A stretch of 64,000 nucleotides of DNA from Taenia hydatigena (lineage: Eukaryota > Platyhelminthes > Cestoda > Cyclophyllidea > Taeniidae), in NCBI GenBank assembly GCA_036345935.2, contig JADWOT020000007.1, positions 5,193,471 to 5,257,470 of the forward strand, written 5' to 3'. Position numbers and translations under genes: made by a program. Positions within the stretch are counted from its first letter, which is position 1. The number at the start of each line of letters is the position of its first letter. Positions 12,225 through 24,543 of this stretch are shown here, piece by piece. Below the pieces are notes generated by a model that worked only from the letters and a program-made list of their open reading frames with translations, was not told where the DNA came from and searched no databases.

Positions 12225-14000
12225 CATCAAAGTCTTCATTCAACAGCACATATGAAACTGAATGACACTTTTGCGTGCTCAAATATTCATGCTGTGTCTT
12301 ACAAAAGGATGCAGCGCCAACATCTAAAGTCCATAACTACGCAATAATGAGCGAATCGTGTCCCACGGGCGTTAGCAAGTAGGTCGAATGCCTGCGCATT
12401 CAGGACAACGCGATTAATTCTTAATGTAGGTCCGTTAGTTGGCGGATCAACAACTTAGTAAAAGCACCTACTTAACATTGCTTTAATTGTCTGCAATCCA
12501 GCCTTAAAATTTGCATTGTTTTATATTTGCCACTCTAATGGGCATCGGAACTTCCACTTGGGCTCATTAATATGGCATATCAAGAATTCAGAGTGATTAT
12601 GGTTGCGGCTGCGGACCGCAAGTCACAAAGCCCATCAAACTTGAGTTGACGTCCTCTTACTCGAATAACGTATAGAGGGTGTAAAGTAGACCGCTTCAAG
12701 GCGAAACCGGTGTTGCCTCATCTCAAAATTGCCTTCATTTTTTCTTCTTTGAAAATTTGGCATTAAATCAGAACATTATTAAGCAGTAAATAACCCCGCA
12801 ACAACAGGTTCTTTAATTTCAAAAAGTCATTCTGCATTCAAACAGTCGAAAGGACGCTTGCAATTCGATGTCAGTTTATGCGAAACCAAGCTCAGTTCCC
12901 TTTCCATATGCGCCTAAGAGCAAAGGAGACAAAAAAAATCGAACAAGAAATCGCATGTATTAGTCACTATCATATTTTTTGATTCGAAGGAAAATGTGTT
13001 GCTAAAGTGCCAGTATAAAGCACTCTGCGCGCTCACAGACGCCCGTGCGATGTTTAATCTTAAATCAAGTTTATTTTGCGCGATGGCCACAGAGCAATAC
13101 ACGAGGGCACCGTTGTGACTAATAAGAGTGCGCGACCGCAGTGTGGTTACATTTGTTCCATACATGTGAGGAATGAGGTTGCGAAGTTAGGAACAAGAAA
13201 GCTGTATTTTCATGGCTGCGAAGAAAATGCCAGCAGATTTAGCGGTCCGCAGGAAAAGCGACAGTCGACCATGTCTTGGCGTAAAATCAAGCATTTAGTT
13301 TAACGCACTATTTGGCATATGACATAAGCGAACAACCATGTGTGCGTTAGAATTGCAATTACTAATTATTATTACTGCCTAAAAAGACTTTTATACTTAT
13401 ACGCAGGAAATAATTTGTGCGATGAAAAGGAGGAATAACTGACCATGCTAGGGGAATGGCTCAAATTTGGCCTATGAGAAGACACCCTTCATAACCAGAA
13501 AGACATGAATCCCACATGTTACTCATCGATTGACAAGCACAAAGCACCTGCGGTTCTGTTCCGAAACCACTAATTGCATGAACAAAGTGCACGAAATTTA
13601 ATGTGCATTGCCTTTTAATATCTATTTGGGGAGCTGTCCAACAGTTCGCAGAATGTCTTCATAGATCAGGTCGTCATGAATATTCTCAAGCGCGGTAGGT
13701 TCTACGCCATATGACATGGAGACAAGCCCAGCGAATTATCTCCGCATAATTGATCATAACTTTGTTCTGTCGCCTGTTACACCAAATGCGCCATCTACGA
13801 GGAAACTTGGAGAAAAGGGGAAAGCAAAAGCCACCCAAGGCTTCGAACGTCTTCTGCATGCAGTCCACACTTGGAAAAGAATGTATCAGTTCCCACATCA
13901 TGCCAGTCACAGCAGGTGTTTGCTCAGGCTTAATAATATCACCTAGAGCAATTAGGTGTCCACAATTCCGACTTCCTAAATCCGAGTAATCAAGGTCCAA
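12225..14000 (+). repeat. Nested inverted repeat P2, outer half (copy 2)
   Basis: This half pairs with the reverse complement of about 16500-18165. Clear matches include 12241-12340 with 18050-18165 and 12560-12670 with 17700-17830, at roughly 70-75% identity. Identity jumps to about 96% over 13680-13985. The equivalents are about 57880-59655 in copy 3 and 42190-43970 in the right arm. Confidence 0.85.
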
Positions 14001-14030
14001 AATGACACAGTCATAATTAGTAAAACACAT

Positions 14031-16033
14031 TTACCATCAAAAGTTTTGTGAGTCCTCAATGTTATTTACTTAAACTCATGCCATCTTCGTTCAAGTGCTG
14101 GCCAATCATGGCAGTATTACTCGTTATATGCATCTTTTTTGTGCTACAGAGTGCATTGACCCGTTCATTGCATCAGTCGTTTCGAGATCGAGACACAACT
14201 ATAGACAAATGCTAGATGGTTAATCGTCACGAATACCCTTAGCGAGTATTTAAGGCGGAGTGATAACAATGCATGCTTAAAAATGCAAACAGAAACACAT
14301 AATTTTCTCAGTGCTGTGGAGTTAGACAATGGACTATCTTTGTTTGTGGATTGTGGACGCACTTTGTACCGCATACTAACAGGCTGACCAGCGTTTATTT
14401 GGACGAATATTCTGCCTAATTACTGGAAAATCGGGCGGAAACTCGTCCTTTTCTACTGAAGTAATCCTAGCAAGTAATTAAACGTGGCTTAAATTGCATG
14501 AGAGGCTTCATGGCTAAATCACGGCACAATTGTCATGCAATTAAATAGCAGCATGGATTCTATTTCTTTGATTTCAAGAATGGAGGGTCCGCTACACCTA
14601 AACAACGGCAAACATCTGCTTTAACAAGCGGTGTGGCTAAAAGCAGACATAGTTCGAATTGCACGTAGAAATTGTTGCACTTTATAGGCGATTGTTGCTT
14701 TCTCCCTGTTTTCATCTTACAGCTGACAGATTTGATGTAAAAAGCCTTACTACCCCCTGAAATCGGTTATGTCAGCATAGTGCGCTAAGCCTCTCTCAAT
14801 ACCACTTGCCATTGAATGGTCTTTAATGTTTCAAGTGTCCCTCTCTGGAAGGGAAAGTAAACTCTCTGACTGATGGTGGGATTAAAAGAATATCGGATGT
14901 CGTCGAGCATGTGCGTCAATAGAAGAAATTGCGCTTGCTCATCACCCTATTCTAACCATCATATGTATTTTAAAGCTAGTCAATTTCATCCACCCGTCAA
15001 GATTTAGCATCAGTAAATAGCGAGAACATAACTTCCCGATTTTTAAACAAGCCTACTTAATCTAAATGTATATGCCAATAATTTTGCCATGCACTCTTAA
15101 TTCAGCAGTTGGTGAGCCACAGTGGGTAACGACCCAAACAGTCGAGCTGATGCTTCGCCCTTTATCTCCCTATAGCTTGACAGTGGTCAGACATTCCTAG
15201 TAAATCAACATTAACAATTCGTCTATCCCTTTTCAATGCATATTCAAATCGCCTAGGTCGTAAAAGCGCCGTTATCCTCTTCAGTACAGCCTTGAAGACT
15301 ATTCAATATACTGTTGAGACCTTTTAAAAAATGACGCTTTTACCATGGGCGCAACGTTGGATCAGCACAGAGCCGATTTCCTTAAAATGGGCCTTGTCAG
15401 TATAGGCCAAGCAAGGTCAGCGACAGCAAGGTGCGTTTAGGATCATCTGTTTACCAGAGCTGTGCAAAGGAACGCTCGCCTCATAATCTGTGCTGGTTTG
15501 GCCACCGTTTTGATGTTATGCACACCTGTCCATGATTAGAGTCTCCTATGCCATCCACTTTGCATTAATTACACAGCTTTATACCGGCTTTACCAAGGCA
15601 CATATCACAGGGTGCACCGGAATTTCAATTTGGCAGCGCTTTAATTGCGACACTACAGAAACTGTTAATAGTATCATTAGAGATACCATAAAAACACGAT
15701 AATGCCAACAAAATACATAAACGCGTAAGTTCGTCTGCGGAGCTGGCTGCTAGGAACTCCACGCATCCTTTCAAACACGTCTAAATAGCACTAGAGAATC
15801 TTAGTTTGTTAATAGGCTTTGCCGGTTGGCTGGATATGCGAAGTGATTAGGACTGGCTGGTGACCTCTTGTCACCTGAGTAGAGCTCATTAGGGTGGTTT
15901 ACTCCAGATTTTGCGTCGTAATGTCTCAGGTAGGTTTGATTTATTCTGCATCCGCTGTGAGAATTTATCATTTCTTTGATACGCATATCCTTTGCGAATG
16001 TCACTGAAAGTCACCTTTGACTACACTTTTTAG
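14031..16033. other. P2 spacer, no gene recognised
   Basis: This is the unpaired centre of P2. It contains only short frames (for example 60-70 codons near 14165-14374 and 15801-16004, both minus), which also stay open in the other copies. At about 93-99% nucleotide identity that is weak evidence for coding. A GTAGGT donor-like site follows CTCAG at about 15925-15936, and a polypyrimidine-AG acceptor-like site ends at 16033. Confidence 0.6.
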
Positions 16034-16189
16034 GAGGAACCAGCTAATCCACCACCGAATCAAGACCCTCCGATCCAAGTTCCTGCTATCAACGACAGTG
16101 TAAATTACATGAAATAGGTGGATGAGGACCTCTGTTTCATGCTTTTTGTTCATCAAAATCTTCCGAACCAGTCCCTATATTTTGCCTGA
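16034..16189 (+). pseudogene. Proline-rich exon-like frame (copy 2)
   Basis: This is the counterpart of 40028-40156. It follows TTTTTAG (AG at 16032-16033). A TAG replaces the TAT (copy 3) or TGG (right arm) codon after NYMK, and the frame otherwise runs to a TGA at 16187-16189. Confidence 0.35.
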
Positions 16190-16853
16190 AGCAATCGGTT
16201 ATTACAACAAAGTAGAAGACTTCTTTCGTGAATTTGCGTCGAAAGAGTTTCCTGCTGATTCACAAGCTCCCATAACCTGTGCGACCACCACGCCATGTCG
16301 CTGTACAAGAAGACCACCGTACATAGTAAGACGATACAAATACGATTTGCAAGTATTACATACTTCTCCCTTGACTCGTCTCTGGCTGGACGTGTCATCG
16401 GATATCCCGTACTTCTCAAGTCAGTGGAATCAATATTTGAGGACAACAGGTAGCACTGTAGTGAACACATGTGAGTGGTGTGAAAGGGATGCAGAAGAAG
16501 GTCAGAGGATGCGGCTGAGCGATTATGACTGCGTCATTTCATACCTTGATTACTAGGATTTAGAAAGTCGGAATTGCGGACACCTAATTGCTCTAGGTGA
16601 TATTATTAAGCCTGAGCAAACACTTGCTGTCACTGGCATGATGTGGGAAATGATACATTCTTTTCCAAATGTGGACTGCATGCAGAAGACGTTCGAAGCC
16701 TTGGGTGGCTTTCGCTTTCCCCTTTTCTCCAAGTTTCCTCGTAGATGGCGCATTTGGTGTAACAGGCGACAGAACAAAGTTATGATCAATTATGCGGAGA
16801 TAATTCGCTGGGCTTGTCTCCATGTCATTTGGCGTAGAACTTACTGCGCTTAA
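16122..16853 (+). pseudogene. Broken counterpart of the 223-codon frame (copy 2)
   Basis: This frame is collinear with 39341-40012 (reverse complement). It is interrupted by one in-frame TAG at 16554-16556, after the residues DCVISYLDY, and then continues to a TAA at 16851-16853. Its C-terminal 100 codons lie in the 300-bp tract shared at about 96% identity with 13680-13985 on the opposite strand. The right-arm copy has TCG-type coding sequence where this one has TAG. Function is unknown. Confidence 0.4.
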
Positions 16854-18165
16854 GAATATTTATGACGAACCAGTCTGTGACGGCATTCCGTAAAGGGTTA
16901 AAATGTGATGCATGAAAAGTTTTGTGCACTTTATTTATGTGTTGGGTGGATTTGGAACAGAATTAGTTTTCTTGTGCTAATGAGAGTGCCTTCCTATTAG
17001 CTAAATTTGCGGCATTCTCTCAGTATGGTCAGTTATTTCATCTTTTATCGCATCATTCATTTACTACGCATAAGGTTAAGTGCTTTTTCAGGTAGCAACA
17101 GTAATTACTGATTACAGTTTTGATGCACACAAGTTTGTTTGCTTATAGTCTTTAATAGTCTGCTAATTCGAATGCTTGACTTTGGCTCTGTCTCTTCCTG
17201 GAGGCCGCTTAATCTGCTGACATTTTGGTCGCAAACGTCGAGACGCATTTGCTTTATTCCAGACTTTGATACTGCATTCCCTACATCTTTTGGAAGAACA
17301 CAATCGAGATGAGGGTGTACAAAGTTACTAATCATGTAAGCCTAGTAGCCATCGCGTAAAATAAACTCATATAAAGCTTAGAAATCTCACGAACCGCTGT
17401 GAGTGCACAGAGTACTTGGTATTGGCGTTTTAGCAGCCCAAAGCCCGCCTCCCATGAACATGGAAGCATATGGGAAGGGATTTGGGCTTGATTTGCATAA
17501 AATGCAACTGAATCTACTTTTAAGTGCCCCTTTTTTATGTCCTGCTCTAGAAAGACATTTCAAACACCGAAGACCTTGCTATGATGAACATATTTGCTTC
17601 TTTAAAATGGTCCACTTTAAGGCTGAATTCTCGTTGAAGACCAAATGAAGGCGAATTTTGGATTAAACAACACCGATTTCGCCCTAAGGCGTCTTGCTTC
17701 AGGCTTTCTAAACGTTATTCCATCCAGAGGACATCAACTCAAGCTTGATGAGTTTTACGACTCGCGATCCGCAGCCGTAACCAAAATCAGGCTGGGCTCT
17801 TGATATGCCATATTAATGAACGCAGTCGGAAGTTCAATGCCCGTTAAATTGACTAATGTCTAACAAATGCAAAGTTTTGGACTATATTGCAGGCAGCTAG
17901 AGCAATGCTAAGTGAGTGCTCTTATTAAGTTGTTGGTCCTACAACTAACGAATGTACGTTGGGAATTAATCGTGTTCTCTTGAATACACAGGCATCCAAT
18001 TACTTCGCATTCGTCTGCAGTGCATAATTTGCCCATTTTGACGCAGTTAAGGGCTTTTGATATTGGCACTGCACCTTCTTATAGGATAGAGTCTGAATAT
18101 CTGAGCATGCAGAAATGCCGTTCTGTATCATGTGCACTGCTGCATGAAGCTCTTTAAAAACTCGT
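16500..18165 (-). repeat. Nested inverted repeat P2, inner half (copy 2)
   Basis: This is the reverse-complement partner of 12225-14000, separated from it by about 2.5 kb that is unpaired. The equivalents are about 62156-63820 in copy 3 and 37770-39690 in the right arm. The half carries the pseudo-frame ending at 16853 and, on the minus strand, a 76-codon frame at 17105-17335 that resembles the plus-strand frame at 13076-13303 of the other half. Confidence 0.85.
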
Positions 18166-19373
18166 AAACCACAAAATTACAACTGATTTAATAAATTAGT
18201 ATGGCCTTTGCGACGCGCAACAGAAAGATCACCAAATGCAAGGTGCACACATGGCACTGTCTAAATGGCTAATTTATTTCATCCCTCTGCTACGCCAGAG
18301 TTTTTCGTTATATATCTCCATTTCCTAAAATTATTTTAATCCACTTTCTAGCCAAAAGAGATCGCAAATGCATTCGTCAAGTCAAAAGAAAAACTTGTTA
18401 TACATCAAGCTTTTAAGTAGCGAAAAGCAATTTTAAACATCAGGATCGCATAAGTACGGACACAGTTTGGATGCAGTAGATTAGAGACTAAAAGGGAAGG
18501 AGAATAAAAGGCAGACAAAGTTGTTAAAATAGACATATCAGGAATGACGTGCTAAATGGAGATGGCACATTTCCGTGGCCATTTCGCGAAGTGAAGTCGA
18601 ACTGACTGATCATTTGAATCGAGCCGATGGAGAGCCACTCCAGCTTGCCCACCATGGGACTTACATCTGTTTGCTAACAAAATTGACTGCATTAGATCTG
18701 GTCAATTTTGCGTTTTGCTGTATGAATGACAAATGCTCTACAGTAGTATTCGACGTGCTTATCTGTGGCTCTTTTTTGTTTACTTAGTTACAAGCTCTGA
18801 AGCGTACAAGCTTTAGAATACTTCCAGCAGGATTACGACTGTAGCACTGTTGTCGTTAACCTCCTCTTCCCAGCAACTTCTTCTGTCGGATAATTTTGAC
18901 GCATTTATAGTTTTGAAGCAAAAGGGTTGATACAGCTTCTCCAGAACGAATTCGAGTCCTATTCCCGCCTCCCACTTAAGCATTACATATTAGGAAGCAT
19001 AAGCCTTCGTCTAGTATTGAGACCATGCAAATCACATTAACACATCAGAAGAGGTCTTCTTAAACTCAGCGATAGCGTGCTTCATATGCAGAGCCGCGGT
19101 TTCCTATCGCTGTAAATAAGTAGCCAATGTTGCTATTTGCTATTGTTTGCCAAGCATTGTGATGGTGCGTTCAAAATGAGCAGAGGTGGTTTAATGATTT
19201 TTTAGCGGGCATCCCTTTTATTACGGGGGGAGAAAGTTATTGCACAGATAATTGGGTAGAAAATAACATAGAAGTTCTACACAGTTCAACAGAGGCTCGT
19301 GACAACGCACCCTTTGCTAAAATAAAAAGCACATTATGTCTGCACATAGAGGCGTCAAATTAATAATGTAGCA

Positions 19374-21629
19374 TTGCGACTTCAATCGTGGCCTTACTGG
19401 CCAGGTTCACTCATTCTGGCCATCGATCTGTACTTACGGACACCACCGTCAATAACCACAATCTATCCTAGAATATGGACCAAAATCTGTTCTAAGGGCA
19501 TGTTACTAACTTCAAAGCTTGTTATTAGTGAGTCTTATCATTAGGCAGTCGGCACTAATTTGTATTAATTGAAATGCATTTGAGGTCATAGATGTGTCAC
19601 TCGGCCATCCAGAGTGATTAACAGATAACTGCCAACAATCAAATAAAAAGGCGTTTGGTAGGAAATCAACTTGAAAATGCTGATCTCTATGCAAAGAAAA
19701 TAAGTACCCTCGATTTCTTTGACGCTTGCATTTTGGGCATCTGAACTGCCAATATTAGTCACGCTTTGCAAAGAAGTAACGTGTGCTAAGCATTAAAGAA
19801 ATCGGCTTCAATCTCTCCATCTACAGTTCTGGGCTAGCTAACTTGCATATTGGCGCAAATGAAGTTTGTTCAAATGCCTGACTTGATATTTTGCCTCCGC
19901 TTAGATAAATTTTGCTAGTATAGCATCCTAGCCTCAAAAGCCCAGACCTTTGATGTTCCAACAGCCTTGGACGGGTCCCACAGCAATGTCAATTGCAAAA
20001 TATGCCAAAAGTTAAGTCCGAATATAATAGGAAGTTCTGGCAGGATATTTAATTAAAAGAAAAAATTCGTTCTGCTGAATCGGCAGATTTGCAACCAAAA
20101 ATGCGTGTCTATTGTGCTCAAAGAGGAAAACCAAAGAGCATTCTTCTTCACAAAGGCTCTAAAATATCAGAATTTGTGGGCAAAGTAAAGGTGGCTGGTC
20201 AGCAGACCAAATGCTCAGATTTGTAACGGTGGCTAACTCAAAAAGGCATAATAGTGGTTGCAGCTCCGGAAATTTATCTATCAGTAGAGTTCAACCGCTC
20301 TCGTATGTGCTATTTTGTCTCGTCATCAGTGCGTCATTACCAATCCGCGTATGGAAGACGCCTCTGGCCAGACGCTTTGAGATCACACCGACAATCGAAG
20401 TAGACCACACATTTAACTCATTCGCATTATGGTGAATTTTGCAATAAAATACAAATATTTTACTTTATTTGCCCTACATTATCCTATGGGCACACATACC
20501 AAGTATGTCAACTCATGGCACCTTAAGAACGAGTGCAGCTATGGAAGCGACTGGGTAGAATGTAAGCAGAGTGAAAGTCTGAAGCAGAAGTACGTAAGGT
20601 GGCCAATCAGTCATCTAACCTGCCACCTTTAATCGGCCTTTCTTAACCACACTTTTATTACCGATGTCAGACAGATGTCTCGACCTCATCCCAATAGCTG
20701 GTGCACCAGTGCGATCAACACGCCGAACCACACAATTGCTCTAAGCTAGGTCTCCGCTTTGATCACCCGTTCTTGGCAGATACGGATCGCACTTCTTCAT
20801 AGACAAGATTTCATGCGACTACATCGAGTAGGAAGTTTGCGACTGTATAGAGCCGTTCGCATTACCCATGTAACCAGCTTGTTAGGCCCCATGGTCCAGT
20901 CAAGAAGTGCGGCTAAAAACTCACGTATCACAGGATTGGACTTAACGCTACAGCCTTAACCAAAAAACTCAATTAAACGCTGTACTTTCAAAGATGCGTT
21001 AGGAAGTCTTTTAACAAACCGCATCTAAGTTGAAGTAAATCCCCACTAAGGGAAGACAAAGGCAAAATCTAGGCAAATTGGGATCTGCTTGTTTGCCGGC
21101 AAGCTTCATCAAGGTGCCTCAGCAATTGCGCAGTCTATAAAATCGCTCCAATTGCAGTTCTTGGTTAAAAGAGTCAATCAAATGCCAAAAAAAAATTAGA
21201 AAGCACATTTTACTCCTACCTCCTTCTACTCCCCTTCCCTTCACACGGACTAACTGGCACTTCAAGCTGTTTTTCACTTTGTGCCTACAAGTCGAACTGA
21301 ACACAGCTTTGTAATTGGCGCCATCCATCCTTCCTCAGGGTCACTCTCCTCATCTACTAACTGAGTAATAAAGCAATCAATGCACTGCACGTTGATAATT
21401 ATTCGCACTGACCCACCTACCCTATCACTTTCAGCAATAGCAGTGAATACTCGACTTAAGCAATCCTTTCTTCCAATTGTTGTTGCAGGTGCAAATGGAC
21501 GTCGACGTCTCTCAACCTCACTGCCTCCACATCCATCGCCACCAACATTAGCACTGATGCTGGAGCGACCGCAGTTTGCAGACTGCTTTTTTCTTGCCCG
21601 TAAAGGTAATTATGAATGCTTGTACTAAA
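19374..21629. other. Loop sequence, single copy in the window
   Basis: This interval runs from the end of the left arm to remnant A. The longest frames are 60-82 codons, with no domain, no RNA gene and no clear repeat seen. Confidence 0.6.
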
Positions 21630-22529
21630 CGAGACAAATTGTCTCCACCTGGCAGGAAAGTTTGCGCCATTTTGAGTTCCCCTGGTACCTTATTTATCCC
21701 CCTTTGCCTCTTGTATACCCAGCATTTCCCACTCTGATGAAAGCACGTTGAGCGCTTCGGTACTTTCCTTTTCCCAAATTAAGGTGCTCACTTCAATCTA
21801 AAATAAAGGGGAGGAGCAGCAGGAGGGAAGTAGAGCTAGGTGTGGCATGGTGAGTTATTAGGCAGGTGCTTGATTGTTGGCGGCAGGAAGAGAAGCCGAC
21901 ACGCACAGTGAACAGAGCGCAGATGGATGCAAGACGAAAGACCATTTTTAGTCTAAGACAATCTCTACAAGGAGAAAAACAAGTGGATAATGAGAAGAAC
22001 AGGTAAAAGTTGGAGCCATCCTGCGAATCACGAGGTAGAAGTAGAAGCAACGTGCTGCAGTTAAAAGATGGGATGGAAAGTGTCTGGCAATTCAAGCTAA
22101 GTTATGCTAATACAAGTAAAATGTTATTTTACTCACATTCAGTCCACCCCGTTCTAGTCTGTTCCAGGTTATGATTCTTGGCATTATTTCTTCATGTCAC
22201 GGTCAAAGACGAGACTAGGGGAGAGATAAAGGGAACTTGTTAAGAGGGTGCTGGCAGAGGATGAAGTAGGAGGAGGTGGAGAAGACAGGGGCAACTTGAC
22301 AACGCGTTTGCAGATGATAAAGGCTTTAAAAAGCGTGAGGGACACAGAGGAGTGAGACATTCTTGTGGCACTATAGTGAAACATACAAGTAAAGAAACAA
22401 AATGCAGGTGAATACACACTTCCCTCCTCCCGGTGAGTCGAATGCACGGAGTACACACGGTGGGACATGATGCAAGACGCAATACTTGAGAGCGTATCGA
22501 GCGTAGTGGGAGTCGAAGGAGGCACCTAC

Positions 22530-22618
22530 CAAAGATGCATCGAAGTGGAGCTCCCACTCCTCTATTTTGAGGACGTCATCATGCCCAATTCTTACTTGTA
22601 CACTGTGGCTTCTAGCAG
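22530..22618 (-). CDS. Phase-conserved exon of remnant A
   Basis: This is an 89-bp open exon. An acceptor (CCTCTCAG) precedes it and a donor (GTAGGT at 22524-22529) follows. Translated in the frame starting two bases in, it reads with the core SHSVQVRIGHDDVLKIEEW. The counterpart at 21-109 (and 50881-50969) also starts after polypyrimidine-TTAG, in the same phase, and reads DHIVRARTGSDEVLEMEGW. Many changes are synonymous or conservative (D/E, K/E, I/M). The donor is lost in that partner. The domain is not recognised. Confidence 0.45.
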
Positions 22619-24118
22619 CTGAGAGGACGAAAGTAAAGACCTCATTTTACATTGCATGGATTCGTGCCGATTTGATTTAGCGGGGCAAATAAAATTGTTG
22701 AGTTGACTTTAATGGCAACGTATGAAGGTGTCCCTGAAGATGAGGCATACGCAATCGATCAGATAGCCTTGTCATGAATTAGACCCTAGGGCCTGCAATC
22801 TATTCTGATCCAATTAGGTCTGGTCTTGAGTACCATGCTACAGTGTTTCTACATTGGGACATGGATATTGAGCCTGTTTTTTTGCACTCCGGTAGATCTG
22901 TTGATGTCCCTGTTTATTAGGTGCAAGAGTCGTTATGGACAGGTGTAGCGATTGATGATATATCCTCAAAAATTTTTGTGGAGCTAACGAATGGATGCGT
23001 CTGGTGCGTAATAGCAATTCTATGCATGAACGAATCCCCGCCTATCATTGCGAAAGACACCAGCAGTGCATGCATTTCTTCAGTGGGAGTAAAGAAGCAC
23101 GCAGTTGTAGATAAAAGAGATAAAGCAAATGATTGGGGTTGAGGCGATGGGATGAGAGATCATGGGAGTAGAAGAAGAGAGAGTAAGGAAGGGGTAAAGA
23201 AGATTGGAGGAAGACACTGTAGACTGACTGTGCACTTTGCGTGATGCAGTGCTCTTTATTTCCTTCCTTTCTCCCATCTTTTAGTGAATTGATACATTTG
23301 CGCACTCAGCCAGCCATTTGACTAGGTTAAACATGAAGGATTTTATTTGGTGAAGAGAATACTGATTCCTTCTCAACGGCACGCTCAAAGAGGCTAATCA
23401 TCGCCTTTCCATGCCATGTTATTTAAACTGGATACCGGATGCGATATGGTCTAAATGACGAAAGCAAATGAGTCAAGAGAGAAGGAAAAGTAAATGGCAC
23501 AAGGGGAGGTAGGTGGATGGATAGTGCATCTTACCCTTAATTTCTACGACATCTACCTGCTTTGATCTTACGGTGTCTCAGGAACCGTAGGGTGAGATTT
23601 TGAGACCAACGGGCAGGGAAGAACCGCCAGAAAACTGAATGGCAAGACCGATAACGTGAAGCATGTTGAATAAAAGAGGACGAAACAACTCGCAGTAGAG
23701 CATATCTGGAGGTAGCCTGTGTGATTGGTCTCTTTCAATGTGACACGTATAAGTCGATCCATTGTGCATGGTGACTCCTAAGGCTGAATAATGTGGTTTT
23801 AGGCATCATTCTTTTGTAAGAGCAGGGAACACTTGCCACTGTGCTCTTCCAACCTAAGCAATTTGCATGAATTGTCGTACATGCAAAGGAGACGATACTA
23901 ATATGCTTTGGCAGAAATGCGCCACCGTAACTACTTCTGTTGCTGTCCTTTGAGCTGGTTGTCTTTTAAGCACTTAGGTACTCCTCTGTTGCGAATCAAG
24001 GTGCCTGCCTCAATTCGAATGAAAAAATATAGCGACAGGCGGCGAAATTGGGACAAGGGTGGCGGATGGAAGGATGGGATGATGGCCAAATTATGGCTAA
24101 ATAAAGGAGTCAACTCAC

Positions 24119-24543
24119 CTTCCTCGTAGCTCTTTTGTCGGTGATTTCTACTGGATTCCCAGGTTTGCCTTGGCAAAGCGTGCTGCTGGACGTGCAAAAT
24201 AAGCCCTATGCGAAAAGAAGCCCATAGCGGCAGCGTCAATGACGATCTCGATGATACCGCCAAAGAGGAGGTTATTTGGCTAACACTTGCTTGCTGTTAA
24301 TTGACGGGTGTACTGCCTTGCTGCTTGGATACCGCTCTCGAGAGAATTGGATATAGACTTCTACGCTTTAATCTGGTAATCACTGTCGCGCTCTGCTCTT
24401 CTAGTGAAATATTCCTCTGCATGCTGTGACTCGAAACTGCCAATCTTTGTCGAGTATGACCAAGTGAATGCTAGATTCGACCTGTGCACAAATCTATCGT
24501 AAATTTTGGGGATATCCCTCTCTGATGCATTAATTTGCAACAT
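24119..24543 (-). pseudogene. Exon-like frame of remnant A with only TAG stops
   Basis: One reading frame runs for about 141 codons and is interrupted only by three TAG codons, with no TAA or TGA. It contains ERDIPKIYDRFVH, a run rich in aromatic and acidic residues, LESGIQAARQYTRQL and LLFGGIIEIVIDAAA. It ends at AAG followed by GTGAGT, a consensus donor (24113-24118). In remnant B the matching sequence holds other codons (for example TTA and AGG) at two of the three TAG positions. The product is not recognised. The simplest reading is a decayed exon. Confidence 0.4.

Larger units (their letters stand above)
5792..19373 (+). repeat. Segmental duplication, copy 2 (most complete)
   Basis: This copy matches copy 1 from its position 635 (offset 5157) and copy 3 from 51495 (offset 45703). 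The match to copy 3 continues to the window end, where 64000 pairs with 18344. Its downstream limit is set by the inverted right arm: identity with the reverse complement of 36555 onward ends at the hexamer GTAGCA at 19368-19373. It differs from copy 3 at about 1% of positions and carries 45 bp absent from copies 1 and 3 (9265-9309). It contains inverted repeats P1 and P2. Confidence 0.93.
12145..19373 (+). repeat. Left arm of giant inverted repeat
   Basis: This arm pairs with the reverse complement of 36555-44054. In the stretch 18545-18900 I counted about two dozen differences in 350 bases, about 93% identity. The outer limit seen here (12145) is only where the partner runs into the N gap, so the real arm may be longer. 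The inner limit is sharp, at GTAGCA (19368-19373). The same sequence recurs in copy 3 from about 57801, so that copy too is inverted relative to the right arm. Confidence 0.93.

Noticed and set aside
18955..18985. TTCGAGTCCTATTCCCGCCTCCCA looks like a tRNA T-arm and acceptor 3' end, also present inverted near 36960
   Set aside because: I could not find matching D-arm, anticodon arm or 5' acceptor sequence upstream, so a tRNA or tRNA-derived SINE is not supported.
12145..19373. Large terminal-inverted-repeat DNA transposon
   Set aside because: No transposase-like frame, no target-site duplication and no terminal motif were seen at the arm boundary. The outer ends are not visible.
22930..23140. 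ALLVSFAMIGGDS recalled the GGD motif of ADP-ribosylglycohydrolases
   Set aside because: Flanking residues do not fit that family, the partner copy reads MRGKDS, and a second frame is about equally conserved.
24195..24245. LLFGGIIEIVIDAAA recalls GG-I-DAA strings in small bacterial lipoproteins
   Set aside because: The match is short, lies in a decayed frame beside a eukaryotic-type splice donor, and remnant B does not keep the glycines.
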